Part shown: positions 50,096 through 58,176 of the stretch, one piece after another | How the letters are laid out: every line of letters starts with the position of its first letter | Position numbering within the stretch: the first letter of the stretch is position 1 | Origin: Haploplasma axanthum | Lineage (GTDB): Bacteria; Bacillota_I; Bacilli_A; Acholeplasmatales; Acholeplasmataceae | NCBI RefSeq assembly: GCF_900660745.1 | Contig: NZ_LR215048.1 | Location: 992,001 to 1,056,000 of the forward strand | Direction: 5' to 3' | Length of the DNA: 64,000 nt | Notes under the pieces: generated by a model | Database searches by the model: none | What the model saw: the letters and a program-made list of their open reading frames with translations, nothing else | Told to the model about the DNA's origin: nothing | Position numbers and translations under genes: made by a program

Positions 50096-52393
50096 GTGAA
50101 AAAATTTAATCAAAATATAATTCAAAATATTTATGTACTACTTTTAATTACAGTACTAACACTATTCTTTTTTATATTTATAAGAAAATCAATTAATGAA
50201 GATGCTAGAATAATGGCACAAAATAATAATAATGGCGTAGCAACACTACTTAATAAGACTTTTGAAACAGATTACGAGTTATTTGTAAACAATGGCTTTA
50301 AAAATGAAAATATTTTTGATTTAACAGAACAAAATCTAATTATAGATGTAGATACTTTAAAACAATGGCAAATTACATCGTTAGATAAAATAATAAGTAA
50401 TTCAGATGATTCTTTGAAAAAAGTTGTTTTCTATAAAGAAAATCAATTAGGAGTGAAGCTAATAAATGAATATGAATATCTATTTAACGATAATAGCAAT
50501 ATAGACTATTTAATAATTGATCAACAAGGAATAATAAAATATAGCACAAATAATAAATATCAAGGTAAGATTCAAAATAATATAAAACCTGTAAGATGGT
50601 TAGATGATAATTTAAGTAGAAATAGTTACTCAAGTATTAAGTCTAATGATATGTTTATTAGTTACATGAAAATAGATAACGGTTTTATATTATTTCAATT
50701 AGCTAATTCAAGAGTATTTATTAATCAAAACCAAAATCTAGTTTATGCAATTATCATATTTATGTTTTTGATGATATTCATTGTTGTAACATACTATTTG
50801 ATATTAAAAAAGAATTTTAATGAACGAGTGAAGAAATTAGACCAATTAGTATTTTCAAAATATGATTACTTTTATATTGCTGTTCTAAATTTAAAAGGTA
50901 AAATAATAAGAACTAATACAATGTTTAAAGATGAGTTCTTAAAAGATAAAAAATTTGAAACAATATTTGAATTAGATAAATTTAATATTAAAGATTCAAA
51001 TGATTTAAAAGATAATAGCAAAATTTATTTTAGATTAAATAATAAAAGATTTAGTTTTAAAATTTTTAGAAAAGAAAATACATATTCAGTAGTTGGAGAA
51101 GTATATAACGAACAACTAGAAAAGTATCAAAAGCTTGCTTATTCAAATTCGATAAGTGGTGTTGGTAATTTATTTGCCTTTACTGAATATGTTAATAATA
51201 CTAAAAATGATAAGGAATCTACTTATGTTATAGTTGATATTAAAGATTTTAACAAAATAATGCAATTTAAAGGTTATTCAGCATCTGTAAAAATTATTAA
51301 AAAAATAACTGATATTTTTGATCAAAATAAAAAAGAAGGTATAAAACTTTTTCATGTTAAAATTGATACTTTTATTTTAGTTATTGATGGACATATTGAT
51401 GAGAGATGGGTTACAAGAAGAATCAAGAAATATGAAAGTATAAGTTTGAATGAAAATGAAACAGTAATGCTTGAATATAAAACCGGAATTGTTCATTCTA
51501 CTTATGTAGTTGGAAGTGATGGAGAAAAAATATATGATACATTATTAATCACATTGACTCGTGCTAAAAAATCATCAATATACGATATTATTACTTATGA
51601 TGATAACTTGAAATTATTTTTAACTAATCGTGAAATAATGTTAAAAGATTTGAATAATGCACTGGTAAATGATGAATTCATTATCTTTCTTCAACCTAAA
51701 TTAGATTTAAGAGATAAAAGAATCAAATCTTTTGAAGCTCTACTAAGATGGAATAATCCAAAATATTTAAAAAGATCACCTGAAGAATATATAACATTAG
51801 CCGAAGAGAGTGATTTAATAGTAAAAATTGGAGATATAGTTATTGAAAAAACTTTTGAAATCTTAAAGGATTATAAGAATAAAAATATTAATATCGCTAT
51901 AAACATATCACCTAAGCAAATAATTGAACAAGGGTTTGTTAATAAACTCATCCTTGCAGCAAGAAAAAATGAGATTGAACCTTCACAAATTTCAATTGAA
52001 GTTACTGAAACAATTTTAGTAGAAACATTTGATATAGTTATTGAAAAAATAAAAAGCCTAAAGAAAGCTGGATTTAGTATCCATTTAGATGATTTTGGTA
52101 CAGGGTATAGTTCTCTTAAGTACTTAAAAGATTTGCCAATTGATGTTATAAAGATTGATAAACAGTTTATTAAAGATATGAGTGATGATCTTAAATCTGA
52201 AGCAATTGTTAAAACTATGATACAATTAACTCATGAATTAGGTTTAACAGTTGTTGCTGAAGGTATTGAAAATAAGCAAGAATTAGAAAAATTAAAAATT
52301 CTTGGATGTGATTATATTCAAGGTTATTTAATAAGTAAACCGGTAATTGCTAAAGAAGCATTATTGAAATACAATAAAACAATTAAGTTTTAG
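50096..52393 (+). CDS. Membrane-bound GGDEF(degenerate)-EAL phosphodiesterase
   Basis: 765 residues; GTG 50096 is favoured by AGAGGTG 6 bp upstream. Residues ~1-30 and ~215-240 are membrane helices flanking an extracytoplasmic sensor domain. A GGDEF domain (residues ~365-510) has lost its catalytic loop. The EAL domain (~525-765) is complete: SFEALLRWNN, INISPKQ, EVTETI, HLDDFGTGYSSLKYLKD, VIKIDKQFI, VVAEGIE and QGYLISKP. It is predicted to hydrolyse c-di-GMP to pGpG in response to an outside signal. It precedes a second, degenerate EAL gene and, beyond an IS, a c-di-GMP riboswitch. Confidence 0.9.
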   Translation: MKKFNQNIIQNIYVLLLITVLTLFFFIFIRKSINEDARIMAQNNNNGVATLLNKTFETDYELFVNNGFKNENIFDLTEQNLIIDVDTLKQWQITSLDKIISNSDDSLKKVVFYKENQLGVKLINEYEYLFNDNSNIDYLIIDQQGIIKYSTNNKYQGKIQNNIKPVRWLDDNLSRNSYSSIKSNDMFISYMKIDNGFILFQLANSRVFINQNQNLVYAIIIFMFLMIFIVVTYYLILKKNFNERVKKLDQLVFSKYDYFYIAVLNLKGKIIRTNTMFKDEFLKDKKFETIFELDKFNIKDSNDLKDNSKIYFRLNNKRFSFKIFRKENTYSVVGEVYNEQLEKYQKLAYSNSISGVGNLFAFTEYVNNTKNDKESTYVIVDIKDFNKIMQFKGYSASVKIIKKITDIFDQNKKEGIKLFHVKIDTFILVIDGHIDERWVTRRIKKYESISLNENETVMLEYKTGIVHSTYVVGSDGEKIYDTLLITLTRAKKSSIYDIITYDDNLKLFLTNREIMLKDLNNALVNDEFIIFLQPKLDLRDKRIKSFEALLRWNNPKYLKRSPEEYITLAEESDLIVKIGDIVIEKTFEILKDYKNKNINIAINISPKQIIEQGFVNKLILAARKNEIEPSQISIEVTETILVETFDIVIEKIKSLKKAGFSIHLDDFGTGYSSLKYLKDLPIDVIKIDKQFIKDMSDDLKSEAIVKTMIQLTHELGLTVVAEGIENKQELEKLKILGCDYIQGYLISKPVIAKEALLKYNKTIKF

Positions 52394-52403
52394 GGGGAAT
52401 AAT

Positions 52404-53792
52404 ATGCCAGAATTAATCCAAGTTATTGCAATAGCACTAGCAACAATCTTAATGATTTTTTTGAGTTTTATTTTTGTGAAATTACTCAAGAAAGAAAAAG
52501 ATAAAGAAATTGAAGATAGGATAATTTTTAGTAATGAATCATTAGATTATGAAATTTTCATGAAACTAATTAATCGAAAAGTTTATGAAAATAAAGGTCA
52601 AAATTTCTTTACTATTTTTTGGATTAATATTAATCGTTTCTTTGTAGTTGAAGAAACATATAATAAAGAAGATGTTGAAAATATAATTAAACAAATTCAT
52701 TATCATTTGAAGGAAATTCTTCCAAAAACAGCTAAAATTGCTTATGGTAAATATCCTGGTACTATACTTGTATATCTACCAAAAATTTATCAAGAAAATG
52801 AAACGAATATATTAGCTAAAAAAATAAAAAGCACTGCGGAATTAAAAATTAAAGTTTTTGAAGATATTTATTTTGAAACATCGGCAACAATAGCGTATGT
52901 TAAATACCCACTTAATGGGCAAACTAGTGAAAGACTAATTGAGAGTTTAAGTATGGCGGCATATTTAAGTGAAAAACTTGGTGGCACTGGAATAACAGGC
53001 TATAGCAATGAAATGGAAAAAGACCGAAAATTCCTTGATTTCTATTTTGAAGTTAAAAGAGCAATCCAAAGAAAAGAATTTACATTGTATTATCAGCCGA
53101 TTATAGATGTTAAAAATAGTGAAATATACGGATATGAATCACTTGTTAGATGGAATCATCCTGATAAGGGAACTTTATCACCAAAAGAGTTTATGCCTCT
53201 AATGGAACAATCAGGTGATATCAATTGGATTAGTATATGGGGGTTAGAAACAGTGATTAAAACTAATTTCGATCTTAAAACAGAAATCCCTAACAACTAT
53301 TCATGGCATATAAATATTAGTCATCGTCAGTTATTAAATAATAAATTAGTTAATGAATATCAAAATACAATTACTAAATATCGAATAGAAGCGCGTAAAA
53401 TAGTTTTAGAGATTGCAGATTTTCAAGATATGTTTGAACATGAAGATGCATTAAGAACAATTCTTAAATTAAAAAATATTGGTTTTAGAATTGCAGTATC
53501 TGTTGATAAGGTAGATTATCAAATGCTTACTAAAATTGAACAATATAAGATTGATATGATTAAACTTAATGTTAAAATGCTTAAAGATGATTATGTTACA
53601 ACTCAAAAATATGTTGAGGTAATATCAGAATTAACAAATAAAAATAATATGAAAGTTATTATTGAATCAGTTGAAGAAAAAATTGATGAAGATCAAATCA
53701 ATAAGTACAAATTTAGATATGGACAAGGTTTTTATTATTCAAAACCACTTAAAAAAGATGAAATTAGCACTTTTTCGTTAAAAAATAAGTAA
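52404..53792 (+). CDS. Degenerate EAL-domain protein, probable c-di-GMP receptor
   Basis: 462 residues, ATG 52404 after GGGGGAA, 10 bp downstream of the phosphodiesterase gene. One N-terminal membrane helix (VIAIALATILMIFLSFIFV) is followed by a divergent GGDEF-like domain. The EAL-like domain (~230-460) keeps ESLVRWNHP and QGFYYSKPL, but the DDFGTGY loop is replaced by VSVDKVDYQM and the catalytic Lys context by IKLNVKM. It should not hydrolyse c-di-GMP and may bind it or the partner enzyme. The 27-bp target duplication of an IS1202-like element begins one base inside its stop region. Confidence 0.75.
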   Translation: MPELIQVIAIALATILMIFLSFIFVKLLKKEKDKEIEDRIIFSNESLDYEIFMKLINRKVYENKGQNFFTIFWININRFFVVEETYNKEDVENIIKQIHYHLKEILPKTAKIAYGKYPGTILVYLPKIYQENETNILAKKIKSTAELKIKVFEDIYFETSATIAYVKYPLNGQTSERLIESLSMAAYLSEKLGGTGITGYSNEMEKDRKFLDFYFEVKRAIQRKEFTLYYQPIIDVKNSEIYGYESLVRWNHPDKGTLSPKEFMPLMEQSGDINWISIWGLETVIKTNFDLKTEIPNNYSWHINISHRQLLNNKLVNEYQNTITKYRIEARKIVLEIADFQDMFEHEDALRTILKLKNIGFRIAVSVDKVDYQMLTKIEQYKIDMIKLNVKMLKDDYVTTQKYVEVISELTNKNNMKVIIESVEEKIDEDQINKYKFRYGQGFYYSKPLKKDEISTFSLKNK

Positions 53793-53817
53793 AAAAGTAT
53801 TATTCGAGATAAATATT
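53791..53817. repeat. 27-bp target-site duplication, left copy
   Basis: Perfect 27-bp direct repeat of 55348-55374, starting AAAAAAGTATTATTCGAG. The length is characteristic of the IS1202 group. It begins inside the stop codon of the degenerate EAL gene. Confidence 0.9.
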
Positions 53818-55347
53818 TGTCAATATCTTTTGAAAATGTCCTAAAAAAATAAGATCATTAACGTGATTTATACATTGCTCTTTCTATCATCCGATTATAA
53901 GAATCACTTTTCCATGGATGACTATTAGGGACAGTGTATTTTTTCTTTTCTTTTTCAACACCAAGATCGAAATCTTTAGAATGACTTTCGTGAGATTCTA
54001 ATTCAATTAATTTATAGTAATCACTGTTAATTAAACAATATAATTTATTATCAAATGATTTGATAACTATAGCTTTTGTACGATGTTTAAAGTTCATTAA
54101 GTTACCATTTTTATTATAGGCTTGGAAATACTTGTTTTGATACTTTAAAGCAGAGCCACGGTCAAATACACGGCTAGATATAACAGCTAAAATTAAGTTT
54201 AAATCAGTATCACTATTAATCTTTTCGTAAACTTGTGGTATATTATCATTAATGAGAGAGAATTGTTTATTAAACTTATCAAGATATGATTGTAGGAACT
54301 CATTTGCTTGAACGATGGTCTTAATATTATTAATTCGTAACTCATTTATTAATCTGGATTGTAACGTTCCAAATAAACGTTCAATTCGCCCCTTAGCTTG
54401 AGGAATAGAAGTAACATTTAAAGTTATGCCCAGCTGCTCGCAGGCATAACCAAATTGTGTTAATGTACTATACTCGGGCTTAGGGTTTTTTAATGATTTA
54501 TAGTCGAAGATTGTTCTTCTGTCAGTTAGAAACTCATTAGGTATCCCATGATTCTCTAATGTTTGCTTTAAAACGTTGTAATAGCCAATTAGAGTCTCTT
54601 GATGATCAAAATATGCACCAACTAACATTCCTGTAGCATCGTCTATTGCTGCATGAAGATGAGTTTTTTTATCTCCAAACCATAAATGTTCTGATGCGTC
54701 CATTTGTAATAACTCGCCACCATATTTTTTTCTTGGAAGTCTTGCGTGATTATCTTTAGGATCTAAAATGTTATTATCAATGATAAGATTCTTTTCTTGA
54801 ATAGATAAGGATTCGTTTAAATCTATTTTTGTTTGAATTCTATCACGGTATTTCCTCTTAGTAATTCTTTCAGCTTTTGGTGATAAAATAAGATTTTCAT
54901 CTAAGAGATTGTATAGAGAATTATATGATATTTTAATTTTCTCATTTTCCAGAAGCATTTCTTTAAAATGTTTAAAGTTGAAATTGTAGTATTTATTATT
55001 ATATAAATTTAAAATTTTATTTTTGATTTCAACTTTAATTATAAGGTGAGGAGACTTCTTTCTATTACCATGAATAAAACCTTCCTTACCTTGTTCATTA
55101 TATTTGATAATTAATCTATTAACTTGTCTAAGTGATATACCTAGTTTATTAGCAGCATTAAGTTTATTACCGTTATTTGTTACTAAGTTTTTTATTGTTT
55201 CATACTTCATTTGTTCCATTGGTTTTAGTTCTACCTTTCTCATTAAGTACCTCCATTATATTAAGTACTTAATATTGTATTATAGTTTCTAATGTTTGGG
55301 ACATTATTAAAAGATACTACTTAAGACATTATCATAAGATAACCACA
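53818..55347 (-). mobile_element. IS1202-type insertion sequence, 1530 bp
   Basis: Bounded by imperfect terminal inverted repeats: TGTCAATATCTTTTGA at the left, and at the right the complement reading TGTGGTTATCTTATGA, matching 21 of 27 positions. It is flanked by a perfect 27-bp target duplication. It contains one transposase gene on the minus strand. The duplication length and transposase match the IS1202 group (formerly ISNCY). The right-hand duplication abuts the -35 box of the riboswitch promoter, so the promoter is intact but its upstream context has been replaced. Confidence 0.92.
53858..55243 (-). CDS. IS1202-group DDE transposase
   Basis: 461 residues, ATG at 55243 after GGAGGTACTTA. 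N-terminal HTH (ATIKxLVTNNGNKLNAANKLGISLRQVNRL-type arrangement, residues ~14-40) precedes the DDE core: LLQMDASEHLWFGD (first Asp), EFLTDRRTIFDY (second Asp), QAKGRIERLFGTLQSRL (Glu). Length and motifs match the group sometimes labelled ISNCY. The frame is intact, so the element may be active. The recent-looking perfect target duplication supports a young insertion. Confidence 0.9.
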   Translation of the reverse strand: MRKVELKPMEQMKYETIKNLVTNNGNKLNAANKLGISLRQVNRLIIKYNEQGKEGFIHGNRKKSPHLIIKVEIKNKILNLYNNKYYNFNFKHFKEMLLENEKIKISYNSLYNLLDENLILSPKAERITKRKYRDRIQTKIDLNESLSIQEKNLIIDNNILDPKDNHARLPRKKYGGELLQMDASEHLWFGDKKTHLHAAIDDATGMLVGAYFDHQETLIGYYNVLKQTLENHGIPNEFLTDRRTIFDYKSLKNPKPEYSTLTQFGYACEQLGITLNVTSIPQAKGRIERLFGTLQSRLINELRINNIKTIVQANEFLQSYLDKFNKQFSLINDNIPQVYEKINSDTDLNLILAVISSRVFDRGSALKYQNKYFQAYNKNGNLMNFKHRTKAIVIKSFDNKLYCLINSDYYKLIELESHESHSKDFDLGVEKEKKKYTVPNSHPWKSDSYNRMIERAMYKSR

Positions 55348-55374
55348 AAAAAAGTATTATTCGAGATAAATATT
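55348..55374. repeat. 27-bp target-site duplication, right copy
   Basis: Identical to 53791-53817. It ends directly before TTGACA, the -35 box of the riboswitch promoter. Confidence 0.9.
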
Positions 55375-55403
55375 TTGACAAATATAAAACTGTTTGATAA
55401 AAT
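55375..55403 (+). promoter_or_regulatory. Promoter of the c-di-GMP-controlled operon
   Basis: TTGACA (55375-55380), 17-bp spacer, TAAAAT (55398-55403). A near-consensus promoter immediately upstream of the riboswitch. Confidence 0.8.
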
Positions 55404-55419
55404 ATATGAGCATCGAAAG

Positions 55420-55495
55420 AATGTAAAAGGCAAACCAAGGGTAACCTTGGGACGCAAAGCTATAGGGTCCTAAAATTGGATAGCCAGTTGTCATT
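55420..55495 (+). ncRNA. c-di-GMP-I riboswitch (GEMM-I)
   Basis: The aptamer signature is clear. GGCAAACC (55429-55436) leads into P2, CCAAGG-GTAA-CCTTGG with a GNRA tetraloop (55435-55450), then GACGCAAAGC (55451-55460), then the second arm with CCTAAA...GGATAGCC, which contains the tetraloop receptor. P1 is formed by AATG (55420-55423) with CATT (55492-55495) and neighbouring bases. The P1 3' strand (AGCCAGTTGTCAT) is also the 5' arm of the terminator, so ligand binding and termination should be mutually exclusive. This predicts an on-switch by c-di-GMP. Confidence 0.93.
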
Positions 55496-55514
55496 ATGAC
55501 AATTGGCTTTTTTT
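55482..55514 (+). terminator. Riboswitch expression platform (intrinsic terminator)
   Basis: AGCCAGTTGTCAT pairs with ATGACAATTGGCT, followed by seven T residues. The 5' arm overlaps the P1 3' strand of the c-di-GMP aptamer, so termination should occur when c-di-GMP is low. Confidence 0.88.
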
Positions 55515-55536
55515 GTCAATTTAGGAGGTGATTTGG

Positions 55537-56244
55537 ATGCGGTTATCTGAAATATGGAATAAAAAAGGAACTAAAAAACTCAGTTTATTAAAAGTATTAG
55601 CACCTGTTGCGTTACTAACATTTACAATTGTATTTCTAACATTTTATGGTGTTAATACTGGTAATTTCTCAATTGGAGTAAGTAGTAATGCTTATGATAG
55701 AAATATTTCGATTTCAATCACTCCAGACTCAAATGAAAACAAAAAAACAATTTACGTTAATTCTAGAAACTTGTTACCAATTAATTTGTTAACAGTCGAG
55801 TCACAACTTGATGAAATAACAACAACAGATGGTGAATACAAAGGTAAGTACTCAAGAAATATTGTTGCATATAGTTTTTATATTAAAAATGAATCATCAA
55901 GTTTATCGTTTGATCTTGCTTATTCAATTCTACTAAGAGATATAAAAAAATATCAAGATGAGATTAGGTATATAAAAATTATGGTGATTAGCGATGATGA
56001 GAAAACAATATACCAAAGTAGCTTGAGTGAAAAGAAATATCAAGATGATTATAGTTATTATGATTTTGATGAAAATGCTAAAGAAATTGTTGTTGGAAAG
56101 CCTAAAATAATTAGTGCGAGATCAGAAAGAAAATATACAATTTTGTTTTGGTATGATGGCGATGAGATGGTAAATGCTAACATTAATAAAAATGATATTC
56201 TTGAAAGTTTAAAGTTTCAAATAAACTTTGAAATAGTGGATTAA
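55537..56244 (+). CDS. Exported single-pass protein, first gene of the surface operon
   Basis: 235 residues, ATG 55537 after TTAGGAGGTGATTTGG, just past the riboswitch terminator. A cytosolic stub (RLSEIWNKKGTKKLSLLK) precedes one membrane helix (VLAPVALLTFTIVFLTFYGV); the rest is outside, mostly beta (NISISITPDSNENKKTIYVN, NIVAYSFYIKNESSSLSFD, SERKYTILFWYDGDE). It does not have the AxAW-type cleavage site of its neighbours, so it may stay membrane-anchored. Functionally it could be a minor or base subunit of the surface structure. Homologues are often annotated only as hypothetical. Confidence 0.65.
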   Translation: MRLSEIWNKKGTKKLSLLKVLAPVALLTFTIVFLTFYGVNTGNFSIGVSSNAYDRNISISITPDSNENKKTIYVNSRNLLPINLLTVESQLDEITTTDGEYKGKYSRNIVAYSFYIKNESSSLSFDLAYSILLRDIKKYQDEIRYIKIMVISDDEKTIYQSSLSEKKYQDDYSYYDFDENAKEIVVGKPKIISARSERKYTILFWYDGDEMVNANINKNDILESLKFQINFEIVD

Positions 56245-56248
56245 AACT

Positions 56249-57151
56249 ATGAAGAAAATAAGAATATTGACTTTAACATTAATTATCACATTGTTTACAT
56301 TCTCAGTTGGTGCAGTAGCGTGGCTACAGATTAGTAACATTAATATTGTTGAAGGAATTAACTTGAATGCTGGTAGTGGTGATTTACTTGATATATCACT
56401 TGATGGAATTAACTATGCAAAAAGATTAGATGAAACATTGATTAAAGAAAAGTTAAGAAGATTAAGATTCTCAGATGTAACAACAACTGACGGAATAAAC
56501 TTCTTTCAAGGTCCTAACAATGAAACAAGAATAGCAAGACCTAATATTGATTACTTAACATTTGATATCTGGTTTAGAGTTACTCTAGAAGATAATACAA
56601 ATGAAAATGAAGTCTTTGATAAAATATTTTTAACTAATCGAAAAGAAGTAAAATACGATGAAACAAATAATGTTAAAGGAACTTATGTAACATCGGAAGG
56701 AAAAAGTTGGAAAGCAGATTTAGAATTCAATGATGGAAATAAGATCATAAAAAAAGGCGAAACCAACAATTATTATGCAAAAGATGCAATAAGAATTGGA
56801 TTTGCTAGTGATGAAAATCAATTTATTTATGATATTAGTGAAAATGAAGAACGTGGTTTTGGAATGGAGTTTGGAGCATTTGATTACTATAATCAAAAAA
56901 ATCCTTTAAATAAATTAAAAGTTCCAGAAAAAAAACCAGAAACAATCTATGAACTTTCAAAAGAAAGTGGAGCAGTAGGTTTTATGAATAATGATAATTC
57001 CCTAATAGTTTCACTAAAGAAAGAGGACAAACATTATTATGGTAAAGCTAAATTAAATATTTGGCTTGAAGGATGGGATCCAGATAGTATTGAAGCAATA
57101 CTAAACGATCACATATTAATTCAGCTAGAATTTATAGCTGCAAAATTATAA
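56249..57151 (+). CDS. SipW-dependent surface protein, TasA/camelysin-like
   Basis: 300 residues, ATG 56249, 4 bp after the previous stop. Signal peptide IRILTLTLIITLFTFSVGAV with the AVAW-type cleavage region typical of substrates of ER-type signal peptidases. The mature part is beta-rich (YLTFDIWFRVTLED, SWKADLEFNDGNKIIKKG). Its C-terminus LNIWLEGWDPDSIEAILN matches the end of the next gene's product (IEGWDGEAFNAILG), so they are paralogous domains. TasA-like proteins assemble into extracellular fibres. This one is likely a fibre or matrix subunit. Confidence 0.8.
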   Translation: MKKIRILTLTLIITLFTFSVGAVAWLQISNINIVEGINLNAGSGDLLDISLDGINYAKRLDETLIKEKLRRLRFSDVTTTDGINFFQGPNNETRIARPNIDYLTFDIWFRVTLEDNTNENEVFDKIFLTNRKEVKYDETNNVKGTYVTSEGKSWKADLEFNDGNKIIKKGETNNYYAKDAIRIGFASDENQFIYDISENEERGFGMEFGAFDYYNQKNPLNKLKVPEKKPETIYELSKESGAVGFMNNDNSLIVSLKKEDKHYYGKAKLNIWLEGWDPDSIEAILNDHILIQLEFIAAKL

Positions 57152-57162
57152 AAGTTATTTAG

Positions 57163-57176
57163 TCAGCATATGCTGA
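57163..57176 (+). promoter_or_regulatory. Palindrome between surface-protein genes
   Basis: TCAGCATATGCTGA is a perfect 14-bp palindrome without a T-run, 25 bp upstream of the next start. It could be an RNA-processing or stabilising hairpin, or a protein-binding site. Confidence 0.4.
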
Positions 57177-57200
57177 AAATGTAAAAAGGAGAAAAAGAAA

Positions 57201-58076
57201 ATGAAATTTACAAAGAAAATGGTTTTATCAGTATTAACATTAGTTATTACAGTGTTTGCATTAGGTACTGGGGTATTTGCATGGTTTACAATCAACAATA
57301 CAACTAGTGTCTCAGATTTAAGTGGAACAGTACAATCAGGTACAGGTGGATTTTTAATTTCAACTAATGGAGAAGATTGGAATACAGCTCTTGATTTAAG
57401 TGGTATTACAGTTAAAGGTGATAGTTTTACTGACTTAACATCTGAAGATGGAAAAACATTTAAAAGTCTAAATAATGATTCAGTGGCAACTGGATATATT
57501 GAATTTGACTTACATTTCTTAATTGGTACTACATTTAATAGAATTAATTTATCAGATTTAACAGTATCAAGTGAAGAAACATCATGGAAATCAGATGTAG
57601 AAGTTACACTTGATAAAAAATACAATGTTGGTGATGCAATAAAAAATTATGCTTCAAATGCTGCAAGAATTTCAATTGAAAATCAAAAAAATGATGTTAC
57701 TGTTTTTGAACAAAGTCAAACTGCTGTTGGAAATACAAGTGGTGTAGCAACTGAAACAAATAACTATGCATTTATTTATTATAATGCTTTAGCTACAAAG
57801 ACTGGTAAAACAGCACTTAATTTTGCTAATGCATCAGCTTTAACAACTGATGGTCATGCAAGAGTTGGAGAAGAAGCATTTACTTCTATAGAAATTAGTG
57901 ATGCAATTGAAGTGCCATCAACTATTACTGTAAAGGAAGAAGATACTAAGGCAGGTTACACAAAATATGCTAAGATTACAGTTCGTGTTTGGATTGAAGG
58001 TTGGGATGGAGAAGCATTCAATGCAATCTTAGGTGGTAAGTTAAATCTTAACTTTACATTCACTGCTGCTGAATAA
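57201..58076 (+). CDS. TasA/camelysin-like major surface protein
   Basis: 291 residues, ATG 57201 after AAAAAGGAGAAAAAG. Signal peptide FTKKMVLSVLTLVITVFALG, then GVFAWFTINN, the cleavage-region motif shared with the other exported proteins. The mature protein is rich in Thr, Ser, Asn and Ala and beta-forming, with few aromatics, as in secreted fibre subunits (e.g. VSDLSGTVQSGTGGFLISTN, EIDLHFLIGTT-like segment). The C-terminus RVWIEGWDGEAFNAILG repeats the motif of the upstream paralogue. Position, strong ribosome-binding site and a following stabilising hairpin suggest it is the most abundant product of the operon. Confidence 0.82.
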   Translation: MKFTKKMVLSVLTLVITVFALGTGVFAWFTINNTTSVSDLSGTVQSGTGGFLISTNGEDWNTALDLSGITVKGDSFTDLTSEDGKTFKSLNNDSVATGYIEFDLHFLIGTTFNRINLSDLTVSSEETSWKSDVEVTLDKKYNVGDAIKNYASNAARISIENQKNDVTVFEQSQTAVGNTSGVATETNNYAFIYYNALATKTGKTALNFANASALTTDGHARVGEEAFTSIEISDAIEVPSTITVKEEDTKAGYTKYAKITVRVWIEGWDGEAFNAILGGKLNLNFTFTAAE

Positions 58077-58093
58077 GTTTTAAGATAATTTTC

Positions 58094-58144
58094 TTTGAGT
58101 ATATATAATGAGGAAGCCTTAAATGGCTTCCCATTAAACTCAAA
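58094..58144 (+). promoter_or_regulatory. Two-tier hairpin between the major surface gene and sipW
   Basis: Inner stem GGAAGCC-TTAAAT-GGCTTCC (58112-58131) and outer stem TTTGAGT/ACTCAAA (58094-58100 with 58138-58144). No T-run, so it is probably an mRNA stabiliser or partial terminator that keeps downstream expression lower than the major subunit. Confidence 0.55.
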
Positions 58145-58176
58145 TATATTGAAAAAATTAATAAGGAGTTACATAA

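Noticed and set aside
53791-55374. 27-bp direct repeats as prophage att sites
   Set aside because: There is only a transposase between them and the ends have matching inverted repeats; this is an IS target duplication.
57155-57625. 156-codon minus-strand ORF opposite the major surface gene
   Set aside because: Shadow of a clear exported-protein gene on the plus strand.
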